DNA of 64,000 nt, from positions 1 to 64,000 of the forward strand of contig NZ_RQYN01000006.1 of assembly GCF_003860135.1 (NCBI RefSeq), read 5' to 3'. Shown here piece after piece: positions 39,001 through 47,720 of this stretch. The first letter of the stretch is position 1, and each line of letters begins with the position of its first letter. The notes under the pieces are model-generated. The model had not been told where the DNA came from and did no database searches. It saw only the letters and a list, made by a program, of their open reading frames with translations. Position numbers and translations under genes: made by a program. This stretch comes from Tannerella forsythia. Lineage in GTDB: Bacteria > Bacteroidota > Bacteroidia > Bacteroidales > Tannerellaceae.

Positions 39001-39822
39001 AGATGCACTCCCATTCATGATCAGTTTCCTTTCTCGTTGTGTGATGCCTCCTCCTCCATTTGTACAGTAACATCCGTAGATGGAAGCATTGTCGTTCATC
39101 ACTACTTCTGATCCATGCCCACTGAAGATGCCTCCGGCGTCATTGTCTCTTGATTTCGACATACATCCTGCGATGGTCGAATTGCCATTCATTATGACGA
39201 TAGAGTTGGGTCTGATGCTACAAATACCACCTGCGACCGTTCCTGAAAGCGGACCGGATGTATAATAAGAGCATAACCGGATCATAGAGCCGTTGTTGAG
39301 AGTTAACTTTCCGGAGTTTCGTATACCGGCACAATCGCCCGAACCGGTGTTGTGGTTGTTTTGTAATACCGTACCTTCGTTTAGTGTCAGTGTCGCACCC
39401 TCATTCACAAGGATAAGTGGTTTTTCTGCAATAAGTCCGCTATTTATACGGGTTGTATCTGCATGTACCGTTAGTTCCTGATTATCCCAGATGGCTCCTC
39501 CGTCCAGTACAATGTTCTCCATGATAAGGGTGGCATTGTTTTGTACGATAACCAGATGCGTCAGGAGTGCTGCGCTGCGTTTGAGCGTAAAGTTCCCTCC
39601 CGCGCTTTTCAACACGATGTGCTGGCCGCTGTTTACGGTTACAGCCGTCGTCATACTGTGGTTCGTCGTGGCTTCGATCGTAGTGGGGATTCCCGTTGTG
39701 GGGACGGCAGCCACGGCCGCGCTCAGTGTCGGGTAGTCCGTCGTTCCGATGCGGAACTGTGCCTGTGCGGTGTAAACTATCCCTAAGCAGAGAGTAAGAA
39801 TCCCAAGTAATTTTGTTTTCAT
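36058..39822 (-). CDS. Large beta-helix surface protein with T9SS sorting domain
   Basis: 1254 residues. A signal peptide (MKTKLLGILTLCLGIVYTAQA) is followed by a right-handed beta-helix of many short repeats such as NNNASIHHN and MNGNSAIHDNEA, each with GGG turns, to about residue 530. A PKD-like module (SGYTWTFAEGTPAS) follows around 660-720. A second beta-helix begins at KDAFLNLDTALAAAGKGD with VYGGFGGTE and GNRARRGGGLYNEGG. The end, GLYIVKIDQMVQKVVVK, is a T9SS tail. Such proteins are surface adhesins or polysaccharide lyase-like scaffolds; no catalytic site was recognised. It has its own promoter and terminator. Confidence 0.88.
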   Translation of the reverse strand: MKTKLLGILTLCLGIVYTAQAQFRIGTTDYPTLSAAVAAVPTTGIPTTIEATTNHSMTTAVTVNSGQHIVLKSAGGNFTLKRSAALLTHLVIVQNNATLIMENIVLDGGAIWDNQELTVHADTTRINSGLIAEKPLILVNEGATLTLNEGTVLQNNHNTGSGDCAGIRNSGKLTLNNGSMIRLCSYYTSGPLSGTVAGGICSIRPNSIVIMNGNSTIAGCMSKSRDNDAGGIFSGHGSEVVMNDNASIYGCYCTNGGGGITQRERKLIMNGSASIHHCAANNGGGFLGYTNATIEMNGNSAIHDNEAFVLGGGISLFSNSASGGASSKLLMNNNAAIYNNKSRKAAGGVANRGGWIYMNNNASIHHNESGTFGGGVALSGTSTAQGYLYMNGGRINHNAAKTTQGGIAMASHATLHLKGGEVSYNTAERGSGGIHASGLTDTIRIYGGRIAYNKAPTAAGIGLNNQAVLYMTGGEISENQALNKGGGIYIGSHATNAPIVNILGRAAIHNNKAAVGNGIFMAADKNGGPASVFNLSGTAHIKDEMFLEKDSLNPAPNGDPLRNKFITLISEPERKFKVSTDPQHDAPYGRIVVVPGTATIDGTTYTLADASSYADKFTHPIKAVVSGLPTTPTAQKLILGCYDPDMITILRTPLGKPAKINVPQTFAVKDASSSISGYTWTFAEGTPASSTDVTPSVTWTTIGQKQIELKVSEKGVSYAAGDTMRCEMIAKRTIAVQGKTIDFFVNKRSTSGLQTGLSWKDAFLNLDTALAAAGKGDRIWVAEGVYTPTGGSYVMAYDSVEVYGGFGGTESAIEERNFVDHPTTLQGKDSAVIRINGNRSYPEGGCGVSRGARWDGFIITGGMAKQGAGIFNDNGSPTIVNCIIRGNAATHEGGGVYTLSRGTCATGSPLFMNTEISGNRARRGGGLYNEGGKTELLNVTISGNHATESGAGIYNAQTSGVRSLNTIIYDNRTTAEQMLPNIVNMGVGTEYRFCLIEGADIPNAWNLIGTNAGSNVYQRPYFVKPGFNKEGIMVAGNYRLADSRSSACNAGWNPPVISARLVKDLAGVERIDDSRVDIGAYEFIPSNMPPIQLPHSVIVSECKHAKTNPPKGMYSVISKQDFTIKITPDEGYTLEELEITTGSKWQDKEGGMKKTKNPDGSMTVVFRYVTEPLNVQFSGVKPTANQLIQEYAAVWASKDGVHIRTDRPVMVQIYTVMGTLSYRQQLSAGEMMLPLPRGLYIVKIDQMVQKVVVK

Positions 39823-39881
39823 GTCTTTATCATCTGAAGAATTTAACTGATTTGCAAACTGAAAGCATTAAAGCTTCACGA

Positions 39882-39889
39882 CAAAATTA
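39882..39889 (-). promoter_or_regulatory. Bacteroidetes -7 box (TAATTTTG) for the beta-helix gene
   Basis: TAATTTTG on the minus strand 60 bases before the ATG. Confidence 0.45.
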
Positions 39890-40384
39890 GAAGTAAATAA
39901 TGAGAGAAAAAAATATTCTTCAAAAAAAATAGTATACGTTCAATATTATTCTACACACTTTGCTCGCATGATCTAACATGCAAGGCATAAATCTGTTGTA
40001 AAAATATGGAGGGAGCACACTATTATCATTATCGGAAAGCCATATTAGGTCTGAATGACTTCAAAAGCCTTTTTGGGAGGTCAATCTCGGTAAATACAGT
40101 TTATACTCATTCGTAGAGTTATTCAATGCGATAATCGCAAACTTTAGAGCTAATTAAGATTTTTCTTGCTTATTGGAATAAGGAAACGATGTATACGGAT
40201 ATGTTGTTATTGAGCTTCTCTTATCCGGTTAAAAGTGTTAATCCGAACAAAAGCAATCGTAATTTTATTGTCTATAAAAATTCATTTTGAACGGAAGCCG
40301 AATTGCTTGTTTTTTTTTACTTTTACAGCGAAAAAAGCTGAATATGATATTTTGAAGAAAATCACTTGATAAAAAAAGATTCTT
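39890..40384. other. AT-rich gap without recognised features
   Basis: About 495 bases between two divergent genes. It is clearly AT-rich and must hold the promoter of the phospholipase D-like gene, but no standard -7 box is convincing and no repeat or RNA is seen. Confidence 0.5.
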
Positions 40385-42040
40385 ATGAGAGCACAAAGAA
40401 AAAAAGGAGGGCTGAAGGTACATGCCGTATCCGGAAGCCATGTGGTTTTGCTGGGCATTCATTTGCCCGAAGAGGAGTGCGAGGGGTTGCTCGGCTTTTC
40501 GGTTTTGCGGGAAGACCATACCGAGGGGGAGAGGTATTATCTGAAAGCGTCGAAAGTTTTTGAGGAGACCGACCCGAAGCTCAAACCCGGCACGCAGTAT
40601 TCCACGCACAAGTTTCCCATTCAGAGTTTCCAGTGGGCCGACTATTCGGCCAAGCCGGGATATGCCTACACCTACGAGGTATCTGCCCTGAAGGGGACGC
40701 CGGCCGATTTAACGGTCTATGCCACCGTGCGGGTGCCGGTCCGTACGGAGAAAGAGGAGGGCGCGGGGCACAATGTCTTTTTCAACAGAGGGTCGGCCGC
40801 CTCGCAGGAATATGTGCGGCGGTTCGGCGATGTGTCGCCGAAGGATGTGCCGGACAACCGGGCGTTCGAATGGCTCTCGCGCGGGGCCTACGAAGCGCTG
40901 GTGGGTTTTGTGGAGTCGTGCGGGCCGGAGCACAGCCTGCGGATTGCGGCCTACGAGTTTCATTACCGGCCTTTTCTCGAAGTGATCGGGAAAGCGATGG
41001 AGCGGGGAGTGGACGTGCGGATTGTTTACGACGGGCGGAAGGAGTATCCGCGCCTGATCAACGAAGCGGCCATCCGCGAAACGGGGCTTGCCTCCTGTTG
41101 CACGCCCCGCCTCAACGGCAAATCCTACATCTCGCACAATAAATTTATCCTGAAGCTCGAAAGAGGCCGTCCGGTGTCGGTATGGACGGGCGGGATGAAT
41201 TTTTCGGAAGGAGGCATTTTCGGACATTCCAACGTGGCGCATGTCGTCAACAATCCCGCCATTGCCGAGCGGTACGCACGCTATTGGGAGGCGTTGCGAA
41301 GCGACCTCGAGAACGGGCCGATGAAGAAACGGGTGGAAGAGATCACGCCGGCGTTCGCTTTGCCGCTCCGGGAGGAGGAAACGGCGGTCTTCAGCCCGCG
41401 CACCGGCCTGGAGGTGCTGGAGAATTATGCCGGTATGGCACGGTCGGCCAGGCATGCGTTGTTTATGACGTTCGCTTTCGGGATGAACGAAGAGTTCAGG
41501 AAGGTGTATGAAACCGCACGCACCTCATTGCGCTATGCACTTATGGAGAAAGCGTGCATGGCCGGGAAAGACAGGGAGAAATTCGAAAGAGAGAAGAAGA
41601 AGATCGAAGCGATCCGGCGCAAGAAAGAGAATGTGTTCGCCATCGGCAATACGATCCGTACGAATCGTTTCGACGGATGGCTCCGGGAGCGGCTCACGGG
41701 ATTGAACTCCAACGTGAAATACATCCACAACAAGTTCATGCTCATCGATCCGCTGGGCAGGAATCCCATCGTAGTTACCGGTTCGGCCAATTTCAGCGTC
41801 GCCTCCACGAAGAACAACGACGAGAATATGGTGATCGTCCGCGGCAACCGGAGAGTGGCCGACATCTATCTGGGCGAATACATGAGGCTGTTCAGCCACT
41901 ACTCGTTCCGCGAATCGCTGCAATGGCGCGACCCCCTCGAAAAACCGAAGTACCTGAGAACCGACGACTGGTGGAAAGACTATTTCCGGGACAATGCACG
42001 GGGAGCACGGAGAAAATATTTCGCTCAGGTCAGCGAATAA
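40385..42040 (+). CDS. Phospholipase D-like protein with two HKD motifs
   Basis: 551 residues. Two PLD-type halves are seen: SHNKFILKLE with GGMNFSEGG at about residues 255-280, and the canonical IHNKFMLID with GSANFSVAS at about 445-470. In the first half the Asp of HxKx4D is not in place, so the site may be asymmetric. PLD-fold enzymes cleave phosphodiesters (lipids or nucleic acid). No signal peptide. The gene is markedly GC-richer (about 60-63% in the lines counted at 40801 and 41281) than its neighbours (about 40% in ruvC at 42841), a sign of transfer. A start codon is clear at 40385, preceded by AT-rich DNA. Confidence 0.82.
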   Translation: MRAQRKKGGLKVHAVSGSHVVLLGIHLPEEECEGLLGFSVLREDHTEGERYYLKASKVFEETDPKLKPGTQYSTHKFPIQSFQWADYSAKPGYAYTYEVSALKGTPADLTVYATVRVPVRTEKEEGAGHNVFFNRGSAASQEYVRRFGDVSPKDVPDNRAFEWLSRGAYEALVGFVESCGPEHSLRIAAYEFHYRPFLEVIGKAMERGVDVRIVYDGRKEYPRLINEAAIRETGLASCCTPRLNGKSYISHNKFILKLERGRPVSVWTGGMNFSEGGIFGHSNVAHVVNNPAIAERYARYWEALRSDLENGPMKKRVEEITPAFALPLREEETAVFSPRTGLEVLENYAGMARSARHALFMTFAFGMNEEFRKVYETARTSLRYALMEKACMAGKDREKFEREKKKIEAIRRKKENVFAIGNTIRTNRFDGWLRERLTGLNSNVKYIHNKFMLIDPLGRNPIVVTGSANFSVASTKNNDENMVIVRGNRRVADIYLGEYMRLFSHYSFRESLQWRDPLEKPKYLRTDDWWKDYFRDNARGARRKYFAQVSE

Positions 42041-42168
42041 AAAAGGCGGTGTGTCATAACGGGCGAACTGCTGCGTTGCTTACTGAATGTGAGCTCGGTC
42101 ACACACCTTAGTATGCACTCTCGCTCTTATCCTTAGCCCTCCAATTTCACCTTTCTTACACACCTAAA

Positions 42169-42205
42169 AAGGGTGTGCCCAAACCTTATGTTTTGACACA
42201 CCCTT
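42169..42205 (-). terminator. Terminator of tRNA-Ala
   Basis: AAGGGTGTG/CACACCCTT stem whose minus-strand 3' side runs into TTTTT, 10 bases beyond the tRNA. An unrelated GGTGTGT/ACACACC pair lies further left at 42051-42108. Confidence 0.65.
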
Positions 42206-42214
42206 CAAAAGAGG

Positions 42215-42288
42215 TGGAGTATAGCGGACTCGAACCGCTCACCTCGACACTGCCAGTGTCGCGCTCTAGCCAGATGAGCTAATACCCC
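42215..42288 (-). tRNA. tRNA-Ala (anticodon GGC)
   Basis: A complete cloverleaf on the minus strand: acceptor GGGGTAT/ATACTCC, D-arm GCTC-ATCTGGCTA-GAGC, anticodon arm CGACA-CTGGCAG-TGTCG with anticodon GGC, and T-arm AGCGG-TTCGAGT-CCGCT. The acceptor contains G3:U70, the identity element of tRNA-Ala, and A73. The CCA end is not encoded, consistent with the cca gene at 13812. Confidence 0.97.
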
Positions 42289-42304
42289 TCGAATTATTTC
42301 GCGG

Positions 42305-42312
42305 CAAAGGTA
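42305..42312 (-). promoter_or_regulatory. -7 box (TACCTTTG) for tRNA-Ala
   Basis: A perfect TACCTTTG on the minus strand 16 bases before the tRNA. Confidence 0.65.
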
Positions 42313-42334
42313 ACGTTTTTTTCAACAATAGCGC

Positions 42335-42342
42335 TACCTTTG
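42335..42342 (+). promoter_or_regulatory. -7 box (TACCTTTG) for the DUF4286-ruvC unit
   Basis: TACCTTTG 18 bases before the ATG at 42361. It overlaps an upstream in-frame start, which is thereby excluded. Confidence 0.65.
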
Positions 42343-42360
42343 ACGGGAAATTTACGGACT

Positions 42361-42675
42361 ATGCTTGTTTTTTATACGACATTTCATCTCTCGCACAAGA
42401 AATATGAGGAGGGACTTGCTTATTTACGGACGGTTTACATTCCGGCGGCAACGCGCAGCGGGCAACTCCAATCGCCGCGTTTGCAGCGAGTCGTTCATGA
42501 GGTGGAAGGTGCAGAAGGAGTCAGTGTGTCGGTGCAGTTCAGAGTAAGCGATGAGAAGACGTTACAAGCCTGGATGTGTGACGAGGGGGCAGCGCTACAT
42601 CAGGAGCTTATCGCCCGATTCGGACATGAGATGGCGGGGTTCTCGACTGTGCTCGAAGAACTTGATTTGATATGA
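42361..42675 (+). CDS. DUF4286-like small protein
   Basis: 104 residues, resembling the DUF4286 group, compact alpha/beta proteins of unknown function: [30 protein letters not shown] and a terminal [16 protein letters not shown]. The stop overlaps the start of ruvC as ATGA, so the two are translated together; a link to Holliday-junction processing is only positional. Short beta strands near the start alternate with the helix [10 protein letters not shown]. Confidence 0.7.
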   Translation: MLVFYTTFHLSHKKYEEGLAYLRTVYIPAATRSGQLQSPRLQRVVHEVEGAEGVSVSVQFRVSDEKTLQAWMCDEGAALHQELIARFGHEMAGFSTVLEELDLI

Positions 42676-43253
42676 AAAGAGAGGGGACGACGGCTTTAGA
42701 ACGGATTATTCTCGGTATTGATCCGGGCACGATCGTGATGGGGTATGGCGTACTTTCCATCAACGGACGAAAAGCATCTCTCGAAACGATGGGCGTGTTG
42801 AAATTGGACCGTTATGAAGATCACTATGTACGTCTTCGCCGCATTTATGAACGTGTTATTTCGCTGATCGATCAATATCATCCTGATGAGATGGCAATTG
42901 AAGCGCCTTTCTTCGGCAAGAATATACAAAGTATGTTGAAGCTGGGACGTGCACAGGGTGCTGCCATTGCCGCAGCGTTAAATCGTGATGTGCCGATATT
43001 CGAGTATGCGCCGCTGAAAATCAAGATGGCCATCACCGGTAACGGACAAGCAGCGAAAGAACAGGTGGCCGGAATGTTACAGCATATCCTCCGTATTCCC
43101 GACGAGCACATGCTTCCGCAACTCGACGCGACGGATGGGCTGGCCGCGGCTTATTGTCACTATTTACAAACCAACCGGCCCATGCCCGAAAAAGCATACA
43201 CCGGTTGGAAAGATTTCATTGCTAAAAATCCCGGCAAAGTGCGGGGGAAATAA
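42672..43253 (+). CDS. ruvC: Holliday junction resolvase RuvC
   Basis: 193 residues. It cuts four-way junctions as a dimer in the RuvABC complex. Seen: [14 protein letters not shown] with catalytic Asp17, [10 protein letters not shown] with the catalytic Glu, [14 protein letters not shown], and the C-terminal acidic pair in [13 protein letters not shown]. The start overlaps the upstream gene by four bases. Length is slightly above the usual ~175-190 because of a C-terminal extension. Confidence 0.95.
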   Translation: MKREGTTALERIILGIDPGTIVMGYGVLSINGRKASLETMGVLKLDRYEDHYVRLRRIYERVISLIDQYHPDEMAIEAPFFGKNIQSMLKLGRAQGAAIAAALNRDVPIFEYAPLKIKMAITGNGQAAKEQVAGMLQHILRIPDEHMLPQLDATDGLAAAYCHYLQTNRPMPEKAYTGWKDFIAKNPGKVRGK

Positions 43254-43293
43254 GCGGCTGCTTCCTTTCCTCCGCAATCACCGGATGTGAATG

Positions 43294-44628
43294 TTATACT
43301 ACGCCTTGTGCCATCATCGCGCGGGCTACTTTCATAAACCCTGCAATGTTCGCCCCTTTCACATAGTTGATATATTTGCCTTCGCGACCGTGGAGCACGC
43401 ACTGTTCGTGGATGCTGCTCATGATCTGATGCAGTTTCTCGTCTACTTCCGATGCCGGCCAAGAGATATGCATGGCATTCTGCGTCATTTCCAGTCCCGA
43501 TGTAGCCACACCGCCTGCATTCACCGCTTTACCCGGAGCAAACAGACGGTTGTTATGTACAAACAAGTCGACTGCTTCGGCCGTACAACCCATGTTCGAG
43601 ATCTCGGCCACGCAAAGCGTATCGTTGTCGATCAATGCACGCGCGTCTTCAGCCCCTAATTCGTTCTGTGTAGCACACGGCAATGCGATATCAACCTTTT
43701 GTTCCCACGGACGTTTGCCTGCGAAGAACGTCGCTTCCTTAAATTCGTCGGCATAAGGAGCAACGATGTCATTTCCGGAAGCACGTAACTCAAGCATATA
43801 ATCGATTTTTTTGCCGGAGATCCCTGTCGGATCGTAAATGTAACCGTCAGGACCGGAGATCGTCACAACTTTTGCACCCAGTTCGGTTGCTTTGGTGGCA
43901 GCACCCCAAGCTACGTTTCCGAAGCCGGAAATCGCAACTGTCTTGCCTTGAATATCGTGTCCGTGCTCACGCAACATTTGATGTACGAAATAAAGTCCGC
44001 CGAAACCGGTTGCTTCGGGACGTAGGATCGATCCTCCGAATTCCATGCCTTTTCCGGTCATCGTTCCCGTATTTTCACGAGCTAATTTTTTGTACATACC
44101 ATAGAGGTAGCCTACTTCACGTGCTCCTACACCGATATCACCCGCCGGAACATCCGTGTCCGGACCGATATTGCGCCAGAGCTCCAGCATGAACGACTGA
44201 CAGAAGCGCATTACTTCGGCATCGCTACGTCCGCGGAATGCAAAATCTGCTCCTCCCTTTCCGCCTCCCATGGGCAGTGTGGTCAAAGCATTTTTGAAAG
44301 TCTGCTCGAAGCCAAGGAATTTCAGGATCGAGAGGTTTACCGACGGATGAAAACGCAGTCCGCCTTTATACGGGCCAATCGCATTATTAAATTGTACGCG
44401 GTAACCGAGGTTGACATGTACTTCGCCCTGATCGTCGACCCAGGGCACACGGAATGTAAAAATACGGTCGGGTTCTACTAACCGTTCGATGATTTTTGCT
44501 TTTTCAAATTCCGGATGTTGGTTGTAAACATCTTCAATCGAAATAAGCACTTCTTTGACAGCCTGCAAGTATTCCTTCTCTCCGGGATGCTTGGCTTCCA
44601 ATGATAATAAGATTTCTTCGGTCTTCAT
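43294..44628 (-). CDS. gdhA: Glutamate dehydrogenase (NADP-type, hexameric)
   Basis: 444 residues, small hexameric GDH. It interconverts glutamate with 2-oxoglutarate and ammonia. Seen: GPYKGGLRFHPSVN, the catalytic Lys region LPMGGGKGGADF, DIGVGAREVGYLYGMYKK, and the dinucleotide loop AISGFGNVAWGAA. It is a single-gene unit with its own promoter, ending convergent to ruvC (41 bases between stops). The role may be either assimilation or amino-acid fermentation. Confidence 0.96.
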   Translation of the reverse strand: MKTEEILLSLEAKHPGEKEYLQAVKEVLISIEDVYNQHPEFEKAKIIERLVEPDRIFTFRVPWVDDQGEVHVNLGYRVQFNNAIGPYKGGLRFHPSVNLSILKFLGFEQTFKNALTTLPMGGGKGGADFAFRGRSDAEVMRFCQSFMLELWRNIGPDTDVPAGDIGVGAREVGYLYGMYKKLARENTGTMTGKGMEFGGSILRPEATGFGGLYFVHQMLREHGHDIQGKTVAISGFGNVAWGAATKATELGAKVVTISGPDGYIYDPTGISGKKIDYMLELRASGNDIVAPYADEFKEATFFAGKRPWEQKVDIALPCATQNELGAEDARALIDNDTLCVAEISNMGCTAEAVDLFVHNNRLFAPGKAVNAGGVATSGLEMTQNAMHISWPASEVDEKLHQIMSSIHEQCVLHGREGKYINYVKGANIAGFMKVARAMMAQGVV

Positions 44629-44651
44629 GTTTTTTTATTTTTAAAAGTCCA

Positions 44652-44659
44652 CAAATGTA
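44652..44659 (-). promoter_or_regulatory. -7 box (TACATTTG) for gdhA
   Basis: TACATTTG on the minus strand 23 bases before the gdhA ATG. Confidence 0.6.
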
Positions 44660-44692
44660 AGGAGTTTTTACGGTATACCAAATATTTTTCTT

Positions 44693-44700
44693 TAATTTTG
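44693..44700 (+). promoter_or_regulatory. -7 box (TAATTTTG) for the receiver/ATP-grasp gene
   Basis: TAATTTTG 37 bases before the ATG at 44738. The two divergent -7 boxes (this one and that of gdhA) are only 33 bases apart, so their promoters overlap. Confidence 0.5.
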
Positions 44701-44737
44701 GCGGGCTGTCCCGCAACAGGTCGGGAAACCCAATTGT

Positions 44738-47713
44738 ATGAGTAAAATAAAGGACTTTCAAAAAGTTGCATTCAAAGATGTTTCGTTTGCAAACCTGATG
44801 AATAAGCGTATATATAATGTATTGCTGATTGCAACGGAATACGATACGTTTATGCTCGAAGATGACGGGCGAGTAGACGAGCAGATTTTTAATGAATACA
44901 TGTCGCTGAGCCTGCGTTATCCGCCGCGATTTACACAAGTTTCGACCGAAGAAGAGGCTTTGCGGGAGCTGGCCAATCGGACATTCGAACTGATCATTTT
45001 CATGCCGAATATGATGGAGGCCGATATCTTCGGAGCGCCGAAAGAAATTAAGCAACAGTTTCCATCCATCCCGATTGTGGTCTTAACGCCTTTCTCGAAA
45101 GAAGTAACAAGGCGTGTGGCGAATGAAGACTTAAGCGTCATCGATTACGTCTTTAGCTGGCTGGGCAATTCGGATCTGCTTTTGGCCATCATCAAACTGA
45201 TTGAAGACAATATGAACGCGCCGGACGATACTGCCAGTGTGGGGGTACAGATCATTCTGCTGGTCGAGGACTCGATACGCTTCTATTCTTCGGCGCTGCC
45301 GCATCTTTACAAATTCGTGCTGGAACAAAGTCAGGAATTTGCCAAGGAGGCACTCAATGACCATCAGCGGACGCTCCGGATGCGTGGGCGGCCGAAAATC
45401 AAGCTGGCACGCACATACGAAGAAGCAGTACATATTTATGACCAGTATCGCGAACATATTCTCGGTATCGTCTCCGACATGAGCTTTAACCGTGAAGGAA
45501 AAAAAGATGCGCTGGCAGGGTACCGTTTCGGGCAATATGTGCGCGAAACAGGGCCGGTAACGCCGATTATCATGGAATCGTCCGAATCGAGCAATCGCGA
45601 ATACGCCCGGAAGCTGGGGGCTTCATTTATCGATAAGAACTCCAAGAGCTATCCGCAGGATTTGCGTGAAAAGATTACGAGACGCTTCGGCTTTGGCGAT
45701 TTTGTCATTCTGGAACCTGAAACGAAAGAGGAGATCATGCGTATCAAAGACCTGAAAGGATTACAGCATCAGATCTTTAATATTCCGGAACATTCGCTCC
45801 GGTATCATCTTTCGCGCAATCATTTTTCTCGTTTCTTCTATTCGCGCGCGATGTTCCCACCGGCTGAACTGCTGAAACATATTGATGTGAACATGTGCAC
45901 GGACTTGAACGACGCCCGTCAACTTATTTTCGATGTCATCGTGCAGTATCGGCAGATGAAGAACTCCGGTGTCGTGGCTGTTTATCAAAAAGAACGGTTT
46001 GACGAGTACAGCAACTTTGCGCGCATCGGTGAAGGATCACTGGGAGGTAAAGGGCGCGGACTGGCTTTTATTGGCGCGATGATCAAACGCTATCCGATGT
46101 TGGATCAAGAAAATTTTCCGGTCAACATCCCTAAAACGGTCGTACTCTGCACCGATATTTTCGATGAGTTTATGGAGACCAACCGTCTATATCCGCTGGC
46201 ATTAAGTGATATCAGCAACGAGGAAATCCTCAGCCGTTTCTTGGAAGCGGAACTTCCGCAGCGATTGGTAGACGATCTGATGGCTTTTTTCGAAGTGGTG
46301 AAGCGTCCGATTGCGGTGCGCTCGTCAAGTCTGCTCGAAGATGCCCATTACCAGCCGTTCGCCGGTGTCTATTCGACGTATATGGTGCCTAATATGGACG
46401 ATAAGAACGAGATGCTTCGGGCGGTGAGCGATGCGGTCAAAGGAGTTTATGCGTCTGTGTTTTATCGTGACAGTAAGGCTTATATGACAGCCACCAGCAA
46501 CCTGATCGATCAGGAAAAAATGGCCGTCGTGCTTCAGGAAGTCGTTGGCGTACGGTTTAACGACCGTCTCTATCCGTTGATTAGCGGAGTGGCACGCTCG
46601 CTGAACTTTTACCCCATCGGCAAGGAGAAGGCCGAAGACGGTATTGCCAACATTGCTTTGGGATTGGGCAAATACATCGTCGACGGTGGCGTTACGTTGC
46701 GCTTTTCGCCTCGTCATCCTCGCAATATCTTGCAGATGAGCACGACCGAATTTGCCTTGAAGGAGACGCAGACGCGTTTTCTGGCATTGGATATGAAGAA
46801 TATGCCAACCCGTTTTTCGGTCGACGACTCGTTTAATTTGATGCGTCTGGGAGTTAAAGATGCCGATGAGGACGGGGCATTGAGGTTTATCACCTCGACT
46901 TACGAGCCTCATGATCATATTATCCGTGATGGCTATTACCCCGGCGGACGGAAAATCCTGTCGTTTGCGAATATTCTGCAACATGACATGTTCCCGCTGG
47001 CTAAAACGCTTGATACCCTGCTCCAGATTGGTCAGAAAGAAATGGGACGTCCGGTCGAGATTGAATTCGCAGTCAATATTCATCCGCAGAAACGTGATCG
47101 TGCGTCGTTTTATCTGCTGCAAATCCGCCCGATTGTCGATCAAAAAGAAATGATTGACGAAGACCTGAAGCGCGTAGCACCCGAAGATACGATTCTCTGG
47201 TCATCCAACTCACTGGGACACGGTATCTCGAACGATGTGCAAGATGTGTTATATGTCAAGACGGCATCATTCGATTCGGCCCGGACACAAACGATTGCAG
47301 CACAAATCGAGGCGATCAATCGCGAATTCTCCGAGAGAGGATGCTATTATGTCTTGGTCGGTCCCGGTCGGTGGGGTAGTCATGACCCGTGGCTCGGTAT
47401 TCCGGTGAAATGGCCTCATATCAGTCATGCGCGGGTGATCGTAGAGTGCAGTTTGGATCATTACCGGATTGATCCGAGTCAGGGAACACATTTCTTTCAG
47501 AATCTGACATCGTGCGGCGCAGGCTATTTTACGATTCATCCCTCGTTTGGCGGAGGGACGTTCGACGAAGCGTTTCTGAATGCGCAACCGGCTGTACGCG
47601 AGACAGAGTATCTGCGGCTTGTACATTTCGAGCATCCGATAACGATCAAAATAGACGGTCGCCAAGGGCTGGGCGTCGTGATGAAACCGACTTGCACGGA
47701 GGAAGGAGCTTAA
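44738..47713 (+). CDS. Double receiver domain fused to a PPDK/PEP-synthase ATP-grasp domain
   Basis: 991 residues. Residues ~27-158 look like a receiver domain that has lost the phospho-Asp (FMPNM in its place). Residues ~170-325 look like an intact one with a large insertion: acidic pair Glu177-Asp178 (LLVEDS), phospho-acceptor candidate Asp247 (IVSDMS), Ser281 and Lys300. From ~425 on there is a pyruvate-phosphate-dikinase N-terminal ATP-grasp domain (GSLGGKGRGLAF, RSSSLLEDA, LQIRPIVDQKE). The phosphohistidine domain and the PEP/pyruvate barrel are missing. So it cannot be a normal PEP synthase; annotation as such would be misleading. It may be a response-regulated phosphotransferase (inference). 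Next gene is convergent. Confidence 0.75.
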   Translation: MSKIKDFQKVAFKDVSFANLMNKRIYNVLLIATEYDTFMLEDDGRVDEQIFNEYMSLSLRYPPRFTQVSTEEEALRELANRTFELIIFMPNMMEADIFGAPKEIKQQFPSIPIVVLTPFSKEVTRRVANEDLSVIDYVFSWLGNSDLLLAIIKLIEDNMNAPDDTASVGVQIILLVEDSIRFYSSALPHLYKFVLEQSQEFAKEALNDHQRTLRMRGRPKIKLARTYEEAVHIYDQYREHILGIVSDMSFNREGKKDALAGYRFGQYVRETGPVTPIIMESSESSNREYARKLGASFIDKNSKSYPQDLREKITRRFGFGDFVILEPETKEEIMRIKDLKGLQHQIFNIPEHSLRYHLSRNHFSRFFYSRAMFPPAELLKHIDVNMCTDLNDARQLIFDVIVQYRQMKNSGVVAVYQKERFDEYSNFARIGEGSLGGKGRGLAFIGAMIKRYPMLDQENFPVNIPKTVVLCTDIFDEFMETNRLYPLALSDISNEEILSRFLEAELPQRLVDDLMAFFEVVKRPIAVRSSSLLEDAHYQPFAGVYSTYMVPNMDDKNEMLRAVSDAVKGVYASVFYRDSKAYMTATSNLIDQEKMAVVLQEVVGVRFNDRLYPLISGVARSLNFYPIGKEKAEDGIANIALGLGKYIVDGGVTLRFSPRHPRNILQMSTTEFALKETQTRFLALDMKNMPTRFSVDDSFNLMRLGVKDADEDGALRFITSTYEPHDHIIRDGYYPGGRKILSFANILQHDMFPLAKTLDTLLQIGQKEMGRPVEIEFAVNIHPQKRDRASFYLLQIRPIVDQKEMIDEDLKRVAPEDTILWSSNSLGHGISNDVQDVLYVKTASFDSARTQTIAAQIEAINREFSERGCYYVLVGPGRWGSHDPWLGIPVKWPHISHARVIVECSLDHYRIDPSQGTHFFQNLTSCGAGYFTIHPSFGGGTFDEAFLNAQPAVRETEYLRLVHFEHPITIKIDGRQGLGVVMKPTCTEEGA

Positions 47714-47720
47714 AAGCATC

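Noticed and set aside
44738-47713. Plain phosphoenolpyruvate synthase
   Set aside because: The phosphohistidine domain and the PEP/pyruvate barrel are absent, so the enzyme name does not fit.
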